Origin: Armatimonadota bacterium
GTDB lineage: Bacteria; Armatimonadota; Fimbriimonadia; Fimbriimonadales; Fimbriimonadaceae
Reading direction: 5' to 3'
Assembly (NCBI GenBank): GCA_020161505.1
Contig: JAIUNY010000027.1
Coordinates: forward strand, 1-34,980
Length of the DNA stretch: 34,980 nucleotides
This document shows positions 22,481-30,470 of the stretch, piece by piece. How positions within the stretch are numbered: the first letter of the stretch is position 1; every line of letters starts with the position of its first letter. Below the pieces are notes generated by a model. The model was given only the letters and a program-made list of their open reading frames with translations. It was not told the DNA's origin and did not search any database. The position numbers and the translations under genes are program-made.

Positions 22481-23909
22481 GTCGGCTCGATCCACTGCCC
22501 TCACCGCGATTCTTCTTTGCGTGGTGGGAGCAGTCGGGTTTGTCTCGGTGCGCTGGGTGACCGATGTCGTGAAGAGCGACGCCCTCGCCCCGTATCGGGC
22601 CCAGAACACTCCTTTCAAACTCGGCGAAGGGGTGATTATGGAGGGGTTCTCCATCAACAGCTATCTCGGGAGCCGACTCGTCACGGAAGCGAAAGTGAAG
22701 GAGGCGGTCATCCGAGGCGACCGGAGTCTGGTGGACCTCAAAGGGGTCTACGACGGCAAGTTCTACGACGCGGATGGCAAGGTCTACCAGTTCAGCGCGA
22801 ACTCGGCAACCTACGGCACGTATTCCAAGGCGATCATTGCTCGAGACGGGATTCGGGTGTGGAACGAGAAGGTGGATCTCCAGGCGGCAGGGTTTGTCTA
22901 TGACCACAACACGCGCACTCTTCGCGTTGAAGGCGCAGTGACCGGCAAGATCAACGGCGGAGACACCCGCGCAGAGACGCTTGAGCTGAATCTGGCCAAA
23001 GGCAGCCTGGCCACCGGCAAAATCGCCTGGACCGGCCCGCTTCAGGTCGAAGGCCGTGGCCTGACCCGGTGGAGCATTTCCAGCGACAGTTCCAGCCACA
23101 AAGACGGCATCACCACCTTCATCAACGCCAAGGGATCCGACAAAGACACGATTGTCAAGAGCGACAAAATGACTCACGATCGGACGAACGAAATCGTCAC
23201 GGCGGAGGGCAATGTCGAGTACTTCGGTCAGGAAGCGAATGTCGATTGCGAAAAAGTCGTGATTGAGCGCAAGCTCGGCAAGGCCACCCTCACGGGGAAG
23301 AAAGTGACGATGCTCATCAAGCCCGAGGAAACTGCGCCGAAGGAGTCCCAAATCCCGCCCGTCAGTCCTCTGGTGCCCGTAGATGTCGCGAACTCTCGCC
23401 CAACCACTGGCGATACTCCGGAGGAAGAGGCGCGGCGCCGCGAAAACGAGCAGATTCGCTCTCCCGAAAATCTCCGCCAGTATCCGCTCGCCATCACCGC
23501 AAGCAAGATCGAGTATTGGTACCGCAAGGGTCAGCGTCGTGCGGTGGTGACGGGGTCTCCGTTTGCCCGCCAAGAACTCGGAGCGATGAAGTGGCGCGAA
23601 CTCTATGCTTTCCGTGCAGAATATGATGGCGAAAAAGAGCAGCTGCGGCTCTCCAGCCAGGGTTCTCAGCGCAATATCCGTGTCATCAACTCCATCGGAG
23701 ACGACCTGAAGGCGGAGACGTTTATCGTGAGCACCAAGAAGGACGACGACTCCTACGAAGGCACGAGAATCGAGGGCGTCTACATGGTGGACGACAACGA
23801 TCTGCCTCAGCAGGGTGGCTCGACGGGAGGTGCGGCGGGCGGCACTTCCACGGGAGGCGGAACCACTGGCGGATCCCCTCCAACGGTCTCCGGTCGGATC
23901 GGAACTTAG
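22464..23909 (+). CDS. LptC/OstA-like lipopolysaccharide-transport-type protein
   Basis: 481 residues. An N-terminal single helix (ALTAILLCVVGAVGFVSV) anchors it as in LptC. A beta-jellyroll region follows (about 45-200: YDGKFYDADGKVYQFSANSA, VWNEKVDLQAAGF, RTLRVEGAVTGKINGGDTRA). An OstA/LptA-type module is near 220-285 (IVKSDKMTHDRTNEIVTAEG, VDCEKVVIERKLG), and a second such stretch near 340-440 (LAITASKIEYWYRKGQRRAV, ELYAFRAEYDGEKEQLRL). The tail is Gly/Thr-rich. E. coli LptC and LptA are separate, about 190 residues each; this looks like a fused or extended form bridging inner and outer membrane. It is the last gene of the operon and overlaps the lipoprotein by 17 bases. The ligand (lipopolysaccharide or other glycolipid) is not shown. 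Confidence 0.75.
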   Translation: MSLSIRSARSTALTAILLCVVGAVGFVSVRWVTDVVKSDALAPYRAQNTPFKLGEGVIMEGFSINSYLGSRLVTEAKVKEAVIRGDRSLVDLKGVYDGKFYDADGKVYQFSANSATYGTYSKAIIARDGIRVWNEKVDLQAAGFVYDHNTRTLRVEGAVTGKINGGDTRAETLELNLAKGSLATGKIAWTGPLQVEGRGLTRWSISSDSSSHKDGITTFINAKGSDKDTIVKSDKMTHDRTNEIVTAEGNVEYFGQEANVDCEKVVIERKLGKATLTGKKVTMLIKPEETAPKESQIPPVSPLVPVDVANSRPTTGDTPEEEARRRENEQIRSPENLRQYPLAITASKIEYWYRKGQRRAVVTGSPFARQELGAMKWRELYAFRAEYDGEKEQLRLSSQGSQRNIRVINSIGDDLKAETFIVSTKKDDDSYEGTRIEGVYMVDDNDLPQQGGSTGGAAGGTSTGGGTTGGSPPTVSGRIGT

Positions 23910-24005
23910 TTCGGGGACATCTTCCGGTTCAGAGCATGAAGCAAGTCCGGGAGTGGGTGTTCGTCGCCAAGTTCCGATGAGAACCACCAACTCGCAATCA
24001 CGGAT

Positions 24006-24280
24006 TCCTCCCCCATCCTGGGGGAGGGCAGGGAGGGGGCCGCTCACGCGGAAGCAAGTGCTGATCCCGCCCCTCCCGGCCTTTGGCCACCCTCTCCAAA
24101 CGGAGTTTGGAGAGGGTGGCCAAAGGCCGGGAGTTGACCGCTGGTTCAAAGGTGACGGATCTCAACAAGCAGTAACTGGTTGCCCTGATCCCTTTAGGGT
24201 CGGGATTTCTGGAAGAGCAACCGATCTTCGATTGCGCTCTCTCCGGGGAGGGTGGCCGAAGGCCGCGAGGGGCCGCCTAC
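24006..24280. repeat. Dispersed palindromic repeat cluster, including a perfect 29-bp hairpin
   Basis: Three M1 units occur (24006-24040, 24067-24135, 24235-24280) with one reverse M2 between the last two (GATCCCTTTAGGGTCGGGAT near 24188). The middle unit has arms 24073-24101 and 24105-24133 that are exact 29-base complements around GGA. This block fills most of the 518-base gene-free gap 23910-24427. I see no gene or promoter of note in the rest, apart from GGAGGAAAG just before the NfeD start. It probably also ends transcription of the envelope operon. Confidence 0.88.
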
Positions 24281-24427
24281 CGCCCAATATCCTCTCTGTA
24301 CCTTTCCCGTCTATGCTCAACGCTGAGGAGTCAGGCGGATCTCTGAGCAAGTGATTCCCCAAGAATTTCGACCTGTCACCTCAACCTCATGCCAAGATTC
24401 ACGTAGTCTTGGAGGAAAGAGAATTCG

Positions 24428-24991
24428 ATGTTAACGCTTTACATCGTGGCGGCAATCTTAGGGGGAGGGCTTATCTTGCTCTCAGCCCTTGGCGGATTCG
24501 GCGATCATTCGTTTGACACCGATATCGATACCAGTCACGATCTCACCGATGTCGCCCACGCCAGTTCAGATTTCTGGCTCCCGTTCTTCAGCATGAGGTT
24601 CTGGGTGTATTTCGTGGGCGGATTTGGACTTTTTGGCCTCGCCACGACCCTCCTCAATGTCACGGTGGAGCCGATTCGGATGTTCGCCTCGCTTGCCACG
24701 GGCCTCCTTGCTGGAACAATCGCGGCTTATCTGATGCGCTGGGCGCGTCGCGATGACACCGATTCCAGCGTGAAAGAAGCGGATTTCCTCGGCGTCACAG
24801 GCACGATGGTGGTGCCGCCGACCAACGGGGAGCCGGGCAAGATTCGCGTTTCCGTGAAAGGAGACCTCATCGACATGCTCGCGCTTCCACTGGAGGGAGC
24901 CAGCATCGCGAAAGGCGACGAAATCGTGGTCGTGACGGTGGAAGGAGACCGGGCCGTCGTCGCCAAGGCTTCGGATTATTTGAACTCGTAA
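24428..24991 (+). CDS. NfeD-like membrane protein with OB-fold tail
   Basis: 187 residues. An N-terminal helix (LYIVAAILGGGLILLSAL) is followed by an acidic/His stretch (GDHSFDTDIDTSHDL). Two to three helices come next (FWVYFVGGFGLFGLATTLL, MFASLATGLLAGTIAAYLM), and the C-terminal soluble OB-type domain covers about residues 115-185 (FLGVTGTMVVPPTNGEPGKI, AKGDEIVVVTVEGDRAVV). NfeD proteins of this short class (YuaF/YqiJ type) occur in operons with flotillins and act as their membrane partners. A strong GGAGGAAAG ribosome site precedes the ATG. The gene leads the flotillin operon with a 26-base gap. Confidence 0.88.
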   Translation: MLTLYIVAAILGGGLILLSALGGFGDHSFDTDIDTSHDLTDVAHASSDFWLPFFSMRFWVYFVGGFGLFGLATTLLNVTVEPIRMFASLATGLLAGTIAAYLMRWARRDDTDSSVKEADFLGVTGTMVVPPTNGEPGKIRVSVKGDLIDMLALPLEGASIAKGDEIVVVTVEGDRAVVAKASDYLNS

Positions 24992-25017
24992 GAAACGTTT
25001 TGTAAGGGAAAACCCAG

Positions 25018-26304
25018 ATGCTAGATCTCACCAAGTACGCAATGTCCGCCGCGATCGGCGCCGGGGGGCTTCTTGTCCTCCTGGTTCTGATTGCGTGGAT
25101 CGCCAAATCATTTCTCAGGATTGCTCCGCCGAACCAGGTGCTCGTGATCTCGGGTGCCTCGGGGAAGAACCAAGGGGGCCGCGAGGGCTACAAAGTGGTC
25201 TTCGGCGGCCGAGCCTGGAGCTTTCCGATCATCCAAACCGTGAGCACGATGTCGCTCACCACGATGGAAGTGCCGATCGGCGTGCGCAACGCGTACTCCC
25301 AGGGCGGCATTGCCATGAATGTCGAGGCGATTGCCAACGTCAAGATCAGCAGCGATGAGCGGCTGATCGGCAATGCGATTGAGCGATTCCTCAACCGCGA
25401 CACCAACGAAATCCGTCGGGTCGCCAAGGAGACGCTGGAAGGTCACCTCCGGGGCGTTGTCGCGAACCTCACGCCGGAACAGGTGAACGAAGACCGCCTC
25501 ACCTTCGCGGAAAAGCTCGCGAGCGAGATCGAGGGCGACCTCAGCAAGCTGGGTCTGCACCTGGACACGCTCAAGATCCTCCACGTCAGCGACGAAGTCG
25601 GCTACCTCGATGCCACAGGCCGAAAGGCGATTGCGAACATCGTCCGGGAAGCCGAAATCGCGGAATCCGACTGGAAGCGCGATGCCGAGCAAGCCGAGGC
25701 CTCGAACATGGGTCGATCCAATGTGCGACGATCCAATGCAGACACCAAGATCGTGCAGCTGACCAACGACTTGCGCCGGATTCAAGCCGAACTGGAGTCG
25801 AAGATCAACTCGGAAGAAGAGCGCACTCAGGCCGCCGCCCGAGAAGCCCGAGCCACTGCCGAGCACGAGCTCCAAGCCATCCGGGCGGAACTCGAAGGCA
25901 TCCGTCTCCAAGTCGAGCGGGTCATCCCCGCCGAAGCGCGCCGTCAAGCCGAAGAATACAAGGCTCGGGGCCAAGCAGCGGTCATCCGCGAGCGAGGTGC
26001 CGCCGTTGGTCAAGCTCTTGATCTGACCTACGAAGCCTGGAAAGAAGCCGGGCCGAACGCCCGCCAGATCACCCTCATCGAGGGGCTGGAGTCGATTCTT
26101 GCCACCGCCGCCCAAGGCGTGCAAAAGGTCAAGATCGAAAATCTCAGCATGATCGACAGCGGTGACGGCGAGACGCTCAAGAACTACGTCGCGGCGTATC
26201 CCGCGATGCTGGCGAATATCTTCGCTGCCGTCGATGCCACAGTGGGAATCAACATTCCCGACACCATCGCCGGCCGCACGACCTCGAAGGAGGAAACCCG
26301 ATGA
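25018..26304 (+). CDS. Flotillin-like SPFH protein, copy 1
   Basis: 428 residues. An N-terminal membrane segment (AIGAGGLLVLLVLIAWIAKSFL) leads to an SPFH domain (about 35-200), with PNQVLVISG, GVRNAYSQGGIAMNVEAIAN, LEGHLRGVVANLTPEQVNED and LGLHLDTLKILHVSDEVGYL. A long charged coiled coil follows (about 205-330), then a C-terminal part (LDLTYEAWKEAGPNARQITL). This is the flotillin pattern of membrane-microdomain scaffolds (FloA/FloT, YqiK type). It overlaps the next, paralogous gene by 4 bases (ATGA), implying equal production of two subunits. Confidence 0.92.
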   Translation: MLDLTKYAMSAAIGAGGLLVLLVLIAWIAKSFLRIAPPNQVLVISGASGKNQGGREGYKVVFGGRAWSFPIIQTVSTMSLTTMEVPIGVRNAYSQGGIAMNVEAIANVKISSDERLIGNAIERFLNRDTNEIRRVAKETLEGHLRGVVANLTPEQVNEDRLTFAEKLASEIEGDLSKLGLHLDTLKILHVSDEVGYLDATGRKAIANIVREAEIAESDWKRDAEQAEASNMGRSNVRRSNADTKIVQLTNDLRRIQAELESKINSEEERTQAAAREARATAEHELQAIRAELEGIRLQVERVIPAEARRQAEEYKARGQAAVIRERGAAVGQALDLTYEAWKEAGPNARQITLIEGLESILATAAQGVQKVKIENLSMIDSGDGETLKNYVAAYPAMLANIFAAVDATVGINIPDTIAGRTTSKEETR

Positions 26305-27608
26305 TCGAAATCATTTTCATGGTGCTCGGCGCGGTTGCGCTGCTGATTGCTCTGTTCCTGCTGAGCCTCAAGAGCTTGCTCTATCTGTGCCAGCCGAACG
26401 AAGTGATTATCTTCAGTGGCAGCAAGCGACGGGTCGGAAACCGGGTGCTCCCGTACTTCATCGTCCGGGGCGGACGCCGGATGCGCAAGCCGTTCATCGA
26501 GCGCGTGGACCGCATTGATCTCACGAACATGATCATCGAGCTGGAAGCTCGCAACGCCTACACCAAAGGCGGTATTCCGGTTCATGTTCAGGGTGTCGCG
26601 AACGTCAAGATCGCGGGTCACGAGCCGCTTTTGAACAACGCGATTGAGCGCTTCCTCGGCAAAACCCGGGCGGAGATCATGCTGATTGCGAAGTCGACGC
26701 TTGAGGGCTCGCTGCGCGGCGTGCTCGCCACACTGACCCCGGAGCAACTCAACGAAGATCGGAACCTCTTCGCCGAGCGATTGGTCTCGGAGGTTGAGCA
26801 AGACATGACGGCTCTCGGTCTGATTGTGGACACGCTGAAGATTCAGAACATCACGGACGACGTGAAGTACCTGGACTCGATTGGTCGGATCCGCAACGCC
26901 GAGCTGATTTCGGCCAGCCGGATCGCGGAAACCATCGCCCACGCCGACGCAGATGTTCGTCAGGCCGAGAACTACGAGCGCGAGGTGGAATCTCAAATCA
27001 CCGCCAAAATCGCGATCGCTCAAGCCGATGCCGAGAAGCGTCTGGCGGACGCGGTGTCTCGACGCGCCGCGGTGGTTGCGGAAGAAGAAGCTGCGGTTGC
27101 CGCCCTTGTCGCGAAGGCAAAAGCCGACCTGGACGTGCAACAAGCGCGTTTGGAGCAGGTTCGTTTGCAGCTCGAAGCCGACGTCGTTCAACCGGCCAAG
27201 GCGGAGTGCGAGGCCATGGAGCGGATCGCCAAGGCGCAAGTCGCCCCGATCATCGAGGATGGCAAGGCTCGAGCCGATGCCTTCCGCCAGCTGAGCCGAA
27301 GCTGGTCGAACGCCGGCGATCAGGCGCGGGAGATCTTCCTGCTCCAGAAGATCGAGCCGATTATCAAGCAGGTCACGGCAACAATCAGCGACACGAAGAT
27401 CGAGAGGGTCATGGTCATTGATTCGCCGTCCGGCTCCGGAGGAACCGACCCACGCAAGCTGCTGGCACTGAACGAGCAGGTGAAAGAGCTCTTCGGGATT
27501 GATCTCGCGGAGAAGCTTGGGCAACTCGGCGTCCCCGGCCCCAGGGTGGAGGTGTCGGTTCCGACGCGAAGCGTCGAACCTCCACCGGCACCAGGCGATC
27601 CCGACTAA
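26301..27608 (+). CDS. Flotillin-like SPFH protein, copy 2
   Basis: 435 residues, paralogous to the preceding gene. A membrane helix (VLGAVALLIALFLLSLKSLLYL) leads to an SPFH domain with PNEVIIFSG, ARNAYTKGGIPVHVQGVANV, LEGSLRGVLATLTPEQLNED and LGLIVDTLKIQNITDDVKYL. An Ala/Glu-rich coiled coil follows (about 205-330: QADAEKRLADAVSRRAAVVA). The tail differs from copy 1 and ends in a Pro-rich stretch (VEPPPAPGDPD). It probably forms mixed oligomers with copy 1. A strong terminator follows 8 bases after the stop. Confidence 0.92.
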   Translation: MIEIIFMVLGAVALLIALFLLSLKSLLYLCQPNEVIIFSGSKRRVGNRVLPYFIVRGGRRMRKPFIERVDRIDLTNMIIELEARNAYTKGGIPVHVQGVANVKIAGHEPLLNNAIERFLGKTRAEIMLIAKSTLEGSLRGVLATLTPEQLNEDRNLFAERLVSEVEQDMTALGLIVDTLKIQNITDDVKYLDSIGRIRNAELISASRIAETIAHADADVRQAENYEREVESQITAKIAIAQADAEKRLADAVSRRAAVVAEEEAAVAALVAKAKADLDVQQARLEQVRLQLEADVVQPAKAECEAMERIAKAQVAPIIEDGKARADAFRQLSRSWSNAGDQAREIFLLQKIEPIIKQVTATISDTKIERVMVIDSPSGSGGTDPRKLLALNEQVKELFGIDLAEKLGQLGVPGPRVEVSVPTRSVEPPPAPGDPD

Positions 27609-27616
27609 CGAAAATG

Positions 27617-27651
27617 AGCCCCGGCGGAACTGATCTGCCGGGGCTTGTTTT
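27617..27651 (+). terminator. Rho-independent terminator of the NfeD-flotillin operon
   Basis: The stem AGCCCCGGC (27617-27625) pairs with GCCGGGGCT (27637-27645), extended by three inner pairs, with a 5-base loop. A T-rich tail (TTGTTTTG) follows. It lies just downstream of the second flotillin stop. Confidence 0.9.
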
Positions 27652-27684
27652 GTCTGGTTTGAGGGCGGAACCGGGCGATGTGTC

Positions 27685-27812
27685 GACCCTCCCGGTCGTT
27701 GGCCACCTCCCCGCGTCAAGCTCGGATAGGGCAAGTGCGGGAGTCGTCCGCTCGTGCGAAAGTCATGGAGCCCAAACAGGAGGAACTGGGTTCCCCGATA
27801 CCTTCCGAGCCG
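27685..27812. repeat. Dispersed palindromic repeat, M1 plus linker plus M2 (decayed)
   Basis: M1 reads CCTCCCGGTCGTTGGCCACC then CTCCCCGCGTCAAGCTCGG. The linker AGTCATGGAGCCCAAACAGG matches the linkers at 4.6 and 24.15 kb. A decayed reverse M2 (GGTTCCCCGATACCTTCCGA) ends it. The gap 27609-27899 holds only this and the terminator. Confidence 0.75.
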
Positions 27813-27899
27813 CGAACCACCGACTCCAAATCGATGTCTCCCTCAGATTTCCCGCAAACTGCTCGAAACCTCGCAAGCCTCAGTGAGCCTCAGCAGATC

Positions 27900-28130
27900 T
27901 CAGCCGAAATCCTGAGGACGCCGGGGCTTACGTGCGAGAGCGGCGGGTTTGGTGAGTGGCGCGGAGCGGTTGTAGACCAGCCGCTCTCGAAAGTCGTTGA
28001 ACACGCAGATACTCCGGAGCCCGTGAAGCCGCACAATCTCTTGCGCCTGATCGTAGCGACCAGGGTTGAGTTTGCCATCTTGGCAAATCCTCTTCTCAGA
28101 ATCAAACCGGGGACAATCGCGACAGTTCAT
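27900..28130 (-). CDS. Small four-cysteine protein
   Basis: 76 residues starting at ATG 28130, with no clear Shine-Dalgarno. The N-terminus MNCRDCPRFDSEKRICQDGK gives Cys3, Cys6 and Cys16, and Cys42 follows in LRSICVFNDFRERLV, a C-x2-C-x9-C-x25-C spacing suited to zinc or an iron-sulfur cluster. The C-terminal third (RPRRPQDFG region) is basic and may be disordered. The regular Cys pattern and the amphipathic middle helix (QAQEIVRLHGL) argue that it is a real gene and not a shadow. It is divergent from the next gene with 12 bases between starts. No family is recognised and no function is claimed. Confidence 0.55.
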   Translation of the reverse strand: MNCRDCPRFDSEKRICQDGKLNPGRYDQAQEIVRLHGLRSICVFNDFRERLVYNRSAPLTKPAALARKPRRPQDFG

Positions 28131-28142
28131 ACTAGAGGGGTG

Positions 28143-29165
28143 ATGGGAGTCACTTCACTTGTTCTTGCCACCGTGCTCGCCCAGCAGGGCCAACCTGCCG
28201 ACCTGCGCACGATTACCTTCAAAGACGGTGTGTTTACCCTAAAAGGCCCTGAAGGATCTGAACAAGTTTCTACATTACCTGCGTTTCGGGCGATGAATAT
28301 GTCCACCGGTCAATTGTGGCTCCCGGTAGCAGACAAAGTGCTGACCTTCACCAAAGAAGGCGTCGGAATCCGGCACAAAGGAAAGACCTCGACCACCAAG
28401 TACAACACGGTTCCGACCTCAGATCGACTCTTCACCGCCGAAGAGATTGCAGCAACAAAGGAGGCGGTCAAGGCTGGTACCCGCAAACTGGAAGTCAGTG
28501 CGATTTCGGGCTGGGAGAAGGTAGGCGATACGGTGTATCTGATCCTGCGATGGGATGGAGTGAAAGACAATCGTCCCTGGCTGGAGGTGCTGATGGAGGT
28601 GAATCTGAAAGGTCAGCCCAACGCGAAAGCCCTTGCGAAGCTCCCGGCAACCACCACGGCAGTCGGCCGGGTGAACGATAAGTTGATGGCAGAAAACGGC
28701 ATCCTTTTCTCCCCGGTTCAGGATGCGGAGGGGCTGAAAATGGCGAGCTATTCCTTGGCTGACAATAGGCTCGATCTGGCTCCCATGGCCCCCAGCCGGG
28801 TGACCGATGCCCGCTTCATCGAAGGGAGTCTCAATGGCGTGGCCTGGACCCGCACCGGCGCAGGCACATGGCTGGTGAGCCTGCTCGATCGCGAGCGCAA
28901 GTCGGCGGAGATCGTTTCAGAGATTCGGGGCAACATGCTTGGCCTCTATGCCCCGTCGATCCTCTATTACGGTCGGCGGGATCAGAGAGTCTTGCTGAAC
29001 CTCACCTCGGGCGCGGAGTTGATCGTACCGAGCAATGTGGGGATGCAAAGCGTGACGGCGGGAATCTTCCTCTGGACACCAGCTCAGAACCCATCGGCGG
29101 CCGCGCTCTATTCGCACGGAGGCTTCCGCACGCTCGAACGCTGGTCGGCCCCTGTCCGCCGGTAG
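28143..29165 (+). CDS. Hypothetical exported protein
   Basis: About 340 residues from ATG 28143 (AGAGG four bases ahead; GTG 28140 also in frame). A longer upstream open frame runs through the repeat and is rejected as a start. A short signal-like N-terminus (TSLVLATVLAQQGQPA) is followed by a beta-rich chain. It has regular short strands (ITFKDGVFTLKGPEG, VLTFTKEGVGIRH, VYLILRWDGVKDNRPWLEVL, GAGTWLVSLLDRERKSAEIV), suggesting a beta-propeller or similar blade repeat. Unrecognised. It lies 8 bases before the next gene, so the pair is probably co-transcribed. Confidence 0.7.
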   Translation: MGVTSLVLATVLAQQGQPADLRTITFKDGVFTLKGPEGSEQVSTLPAFRAMNMSTGQLWLPVADKVLTFTKEGVGIRHKGKTSTTKYNTVPTSDRLFTAEEIAATKEAVKAGTRKLEVSAISGWEKVGDTVYLILRWDGVKDNRPWLEVLMEVNLKGQPNAKALAKLPATTTAVGRVNDKLMAENGILFSPVQDAEGLKMASYSLADNRLDLAPMAPSRVTDARFIEGSLNGVAWTRTGAGTWLVSLLDRERKSAEIVSEIRGNMLGLYAPSILYYGRRDQRVLLNLTSGAELIVPSNVGMQSVTAGIFLWTPAQNPSAAALYSHGGFRTLERWSAPVRR

Positions 29166-29173
29166 GGGATCGG

Positions 29174-29920
29174 ATGGTCGTCCAGTCGGTCTTCATGTGG
29201 TGGGACGGCTTCCAGGGCGGGGTCGTGGAAATTGATGGGCAGCCGTATCTTTACGACCGGAGGTCAGGCGGATACAGCCTTGCCACGTTGACACAAGAAG
29301 AAGCTATTCTCTTGTCCACCGAACCATTTCCGATGCTCGCCGAGTACGGGAATCCCCTCGCCTCATCCCCAGAAATCTTCGTGACTGAGTCGATGCTTGC
29401 TCTCTGTCAGAGCAAAGCCGCCACGCACGTGATCAGAGAGATTTCGTCACTGTCCATGGAGAGGCCGATCGAGATTCCAGCAGAGCCATTTTTCGCGTCA
29501 TCCACTTCGCTCTGGTGGGAAGAGGTGGAACGGGATCCGCTCTTGATTCCGGGCACCAGGCCGGAGATCATCCATTTTGAGGTGGTGCTTCAGCATAAGT
29601 CGTATTCAAATTTTGTGCTGGCACTAGGATCGGGTCCGCGGGCTCATTTACTTGCTTCGGCCGAACAGACCCCCGAAATCTTGATCTCAGAAGCACCCTT
29701 CAGCTGGCTCGAATCCTGCGTCGAATGGGAGGAAGAACCGTTCCTCAACGCTGACGGACTCCTTCAATTCCCGATGGTTCGGTCGACTCCGTCGCCCCCG
29801 CATCCTGCCGGAATGGTCTTGGCGACTCATGCTGGGCGATGGGCGGAAGACGGAACCGCCCTCGTTGACCTCCGCCCTCTTGGGAGAGTGCCATTTCCTG
29901 TTCCGCTTCAGTCGGCGTAA
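29174..29920 (+). CDS. Hypothetical protein
   Basis: About 248 residues from ATG 29174 (TAGGGGATCGG ahead). The open frame extends upstream over the previous gene, but that part is a shadow. The protein is acidic, Trp/Pro/Glu-rich, with no signal peptide or membrane helix (VFMWWDGFQGGVVEIDGQPY, SSTSLWWEEVERDPLLIPG, SWLESCVEWEEEPFLNADG). It has no recognised domain. The position between an exported protein and the MGMT-like gene, with gaps of 8 bases on each side, makes it part of a three-gene unit. The function is unknown. Confidence 0.65.
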   Translation: MVVQSVFMWWDGFQGGVVEIDGQPYLYDRRSGGYSLATLTQEEAILLSTEPFPMLAEYGNPLASSPEIFVTESMLALCQSKAATHVIREISSLSMERPIEIPAEPFFASSTSLWWEEVERDPLLIPGTRPEIIHFEVVLQHKSYSNFVLALGSGPRAHLLASAEQTPEILISEAPFSWLESCVEWEEEPFLNADGLLQFPMVRSTPSPPHPAGMVLATHAGRWAEDGTALVDLRPLGRVPFPVPLQSA

Positions 29921-29928
29921 ACTCAAGC

Positions 29929-30336
29929 ATGGCGAAGAAGACTTGGGCTCAGAAGCGAGAGGCCGGGAACCCGGAGGTGGTGGTCATGCAGAAGCTGATG
30001 TGGGGAATGCCTCCAGGCACAAAGCTCCTCATCTCTTCGCCTCGGGAAGTTGAGGCGGCGCTCTTCGCGATTCCCAGGGGCACAACCCTGAGTCTGCCCG
30101 AGTTTCGCGCACAACTCGCAACCGCGCACGGCGCGGACGCCACCTGCCCGATGACGACGAGCATGTTCCTTCGGATTGTTGCCGAATATGGGATGGAACA
30201 ACTGGCAAAGGGGGTCAAGATCGACCAAGTCGCCCCGTTTTGGCGAGTGATCTCTCCTCAGGAGAAGATGGTGGCCAAGTTGACGTTCGACCCTTCGTTC
30301 AGCCTGGCGCAGCGGATCGCTGAAGGAATCGACTGA
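29929..30336 (+). CDS. MGMT-family-like small protein
   Basis: 135 residues. The middle and C-terminal part have IPRGTTLSLPEFRAQLATAH, then GADATCPMTTSMFLRIVAEY and VAPFWRVISPQEKMV. From memory this TCP-x-TT ... PFWRV arrangement is that of a widespread group labelled as MGMT (methylguanine-DNA methyltransferase-like) proteins. It lacks the classic PCHR active-site motif, so alkyl transfer is not shown; the Cys in TCP may be the equivalent position. N-terminal KKTWAQKREAG is basic. The role is unproven. Confidence 0.6.
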   Translation: MAKKTWAQKREAGNPEVVVMQKLMWGMPPGTKLLISSPREVEAALFAIPRGTTLSLPEFRAQLATAHGADATCPMTTSMFLRIVAEYGMEQLAKGVKIDQVAPFWRVISPQEKMVAKLTFDPSFSLAQRIAEGID

Positions 30337-30380
30337 TTGGCTCGGCGGTTCGCACCTTTGCGAAGCCATGCAATTTCCTT

Positions 30381-30425
30381 TCCCGACCCTGACGGGCTCG
30401 GTGCACCCCAGCGTGGGCAGGCGGC
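30381..30425. repeat. Dispersed repeat, isolated M2 module
   Basis: CCCGACCCTGACGGGCTCGG then TGCACCCCAGCGTGGGCAGG. This matches the M2 start and following bases at 13.1 kb (CCCGACCCTAAAGGGATCGG, GGCACCCAAGCGAGGGCG) in the same order. It lies between the convergent MGMT-like and dGTPase genes without an M1 partner. Confidence 0.7.
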
Positions 30426-30470
30426 TTGGGCGGAACACGCGGCGGCGGCTCCGCATCGAATCTCTGCGTC

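Noticed and set aside
22473-24149. 558-codon minus-strand open frame opposite the LptC/OstA gene
   Set aside because: It crosses the palindromic repeats and the whole LptC-like gene and has no recognisable motif or ribosome site.
26184-27734. 516-codon minus-strand open frame opposite the second flotillin
   Set aside because: Shadow of a strongly coding sense strand; it also runs through the terminator.
27678-28142. Upstream part of the open frame of the 28.1 kb gene
   Set aside because: It is made of the dispersed repeat and the antisense of the four-cysteine gene; a signal peptide starts at 28143.
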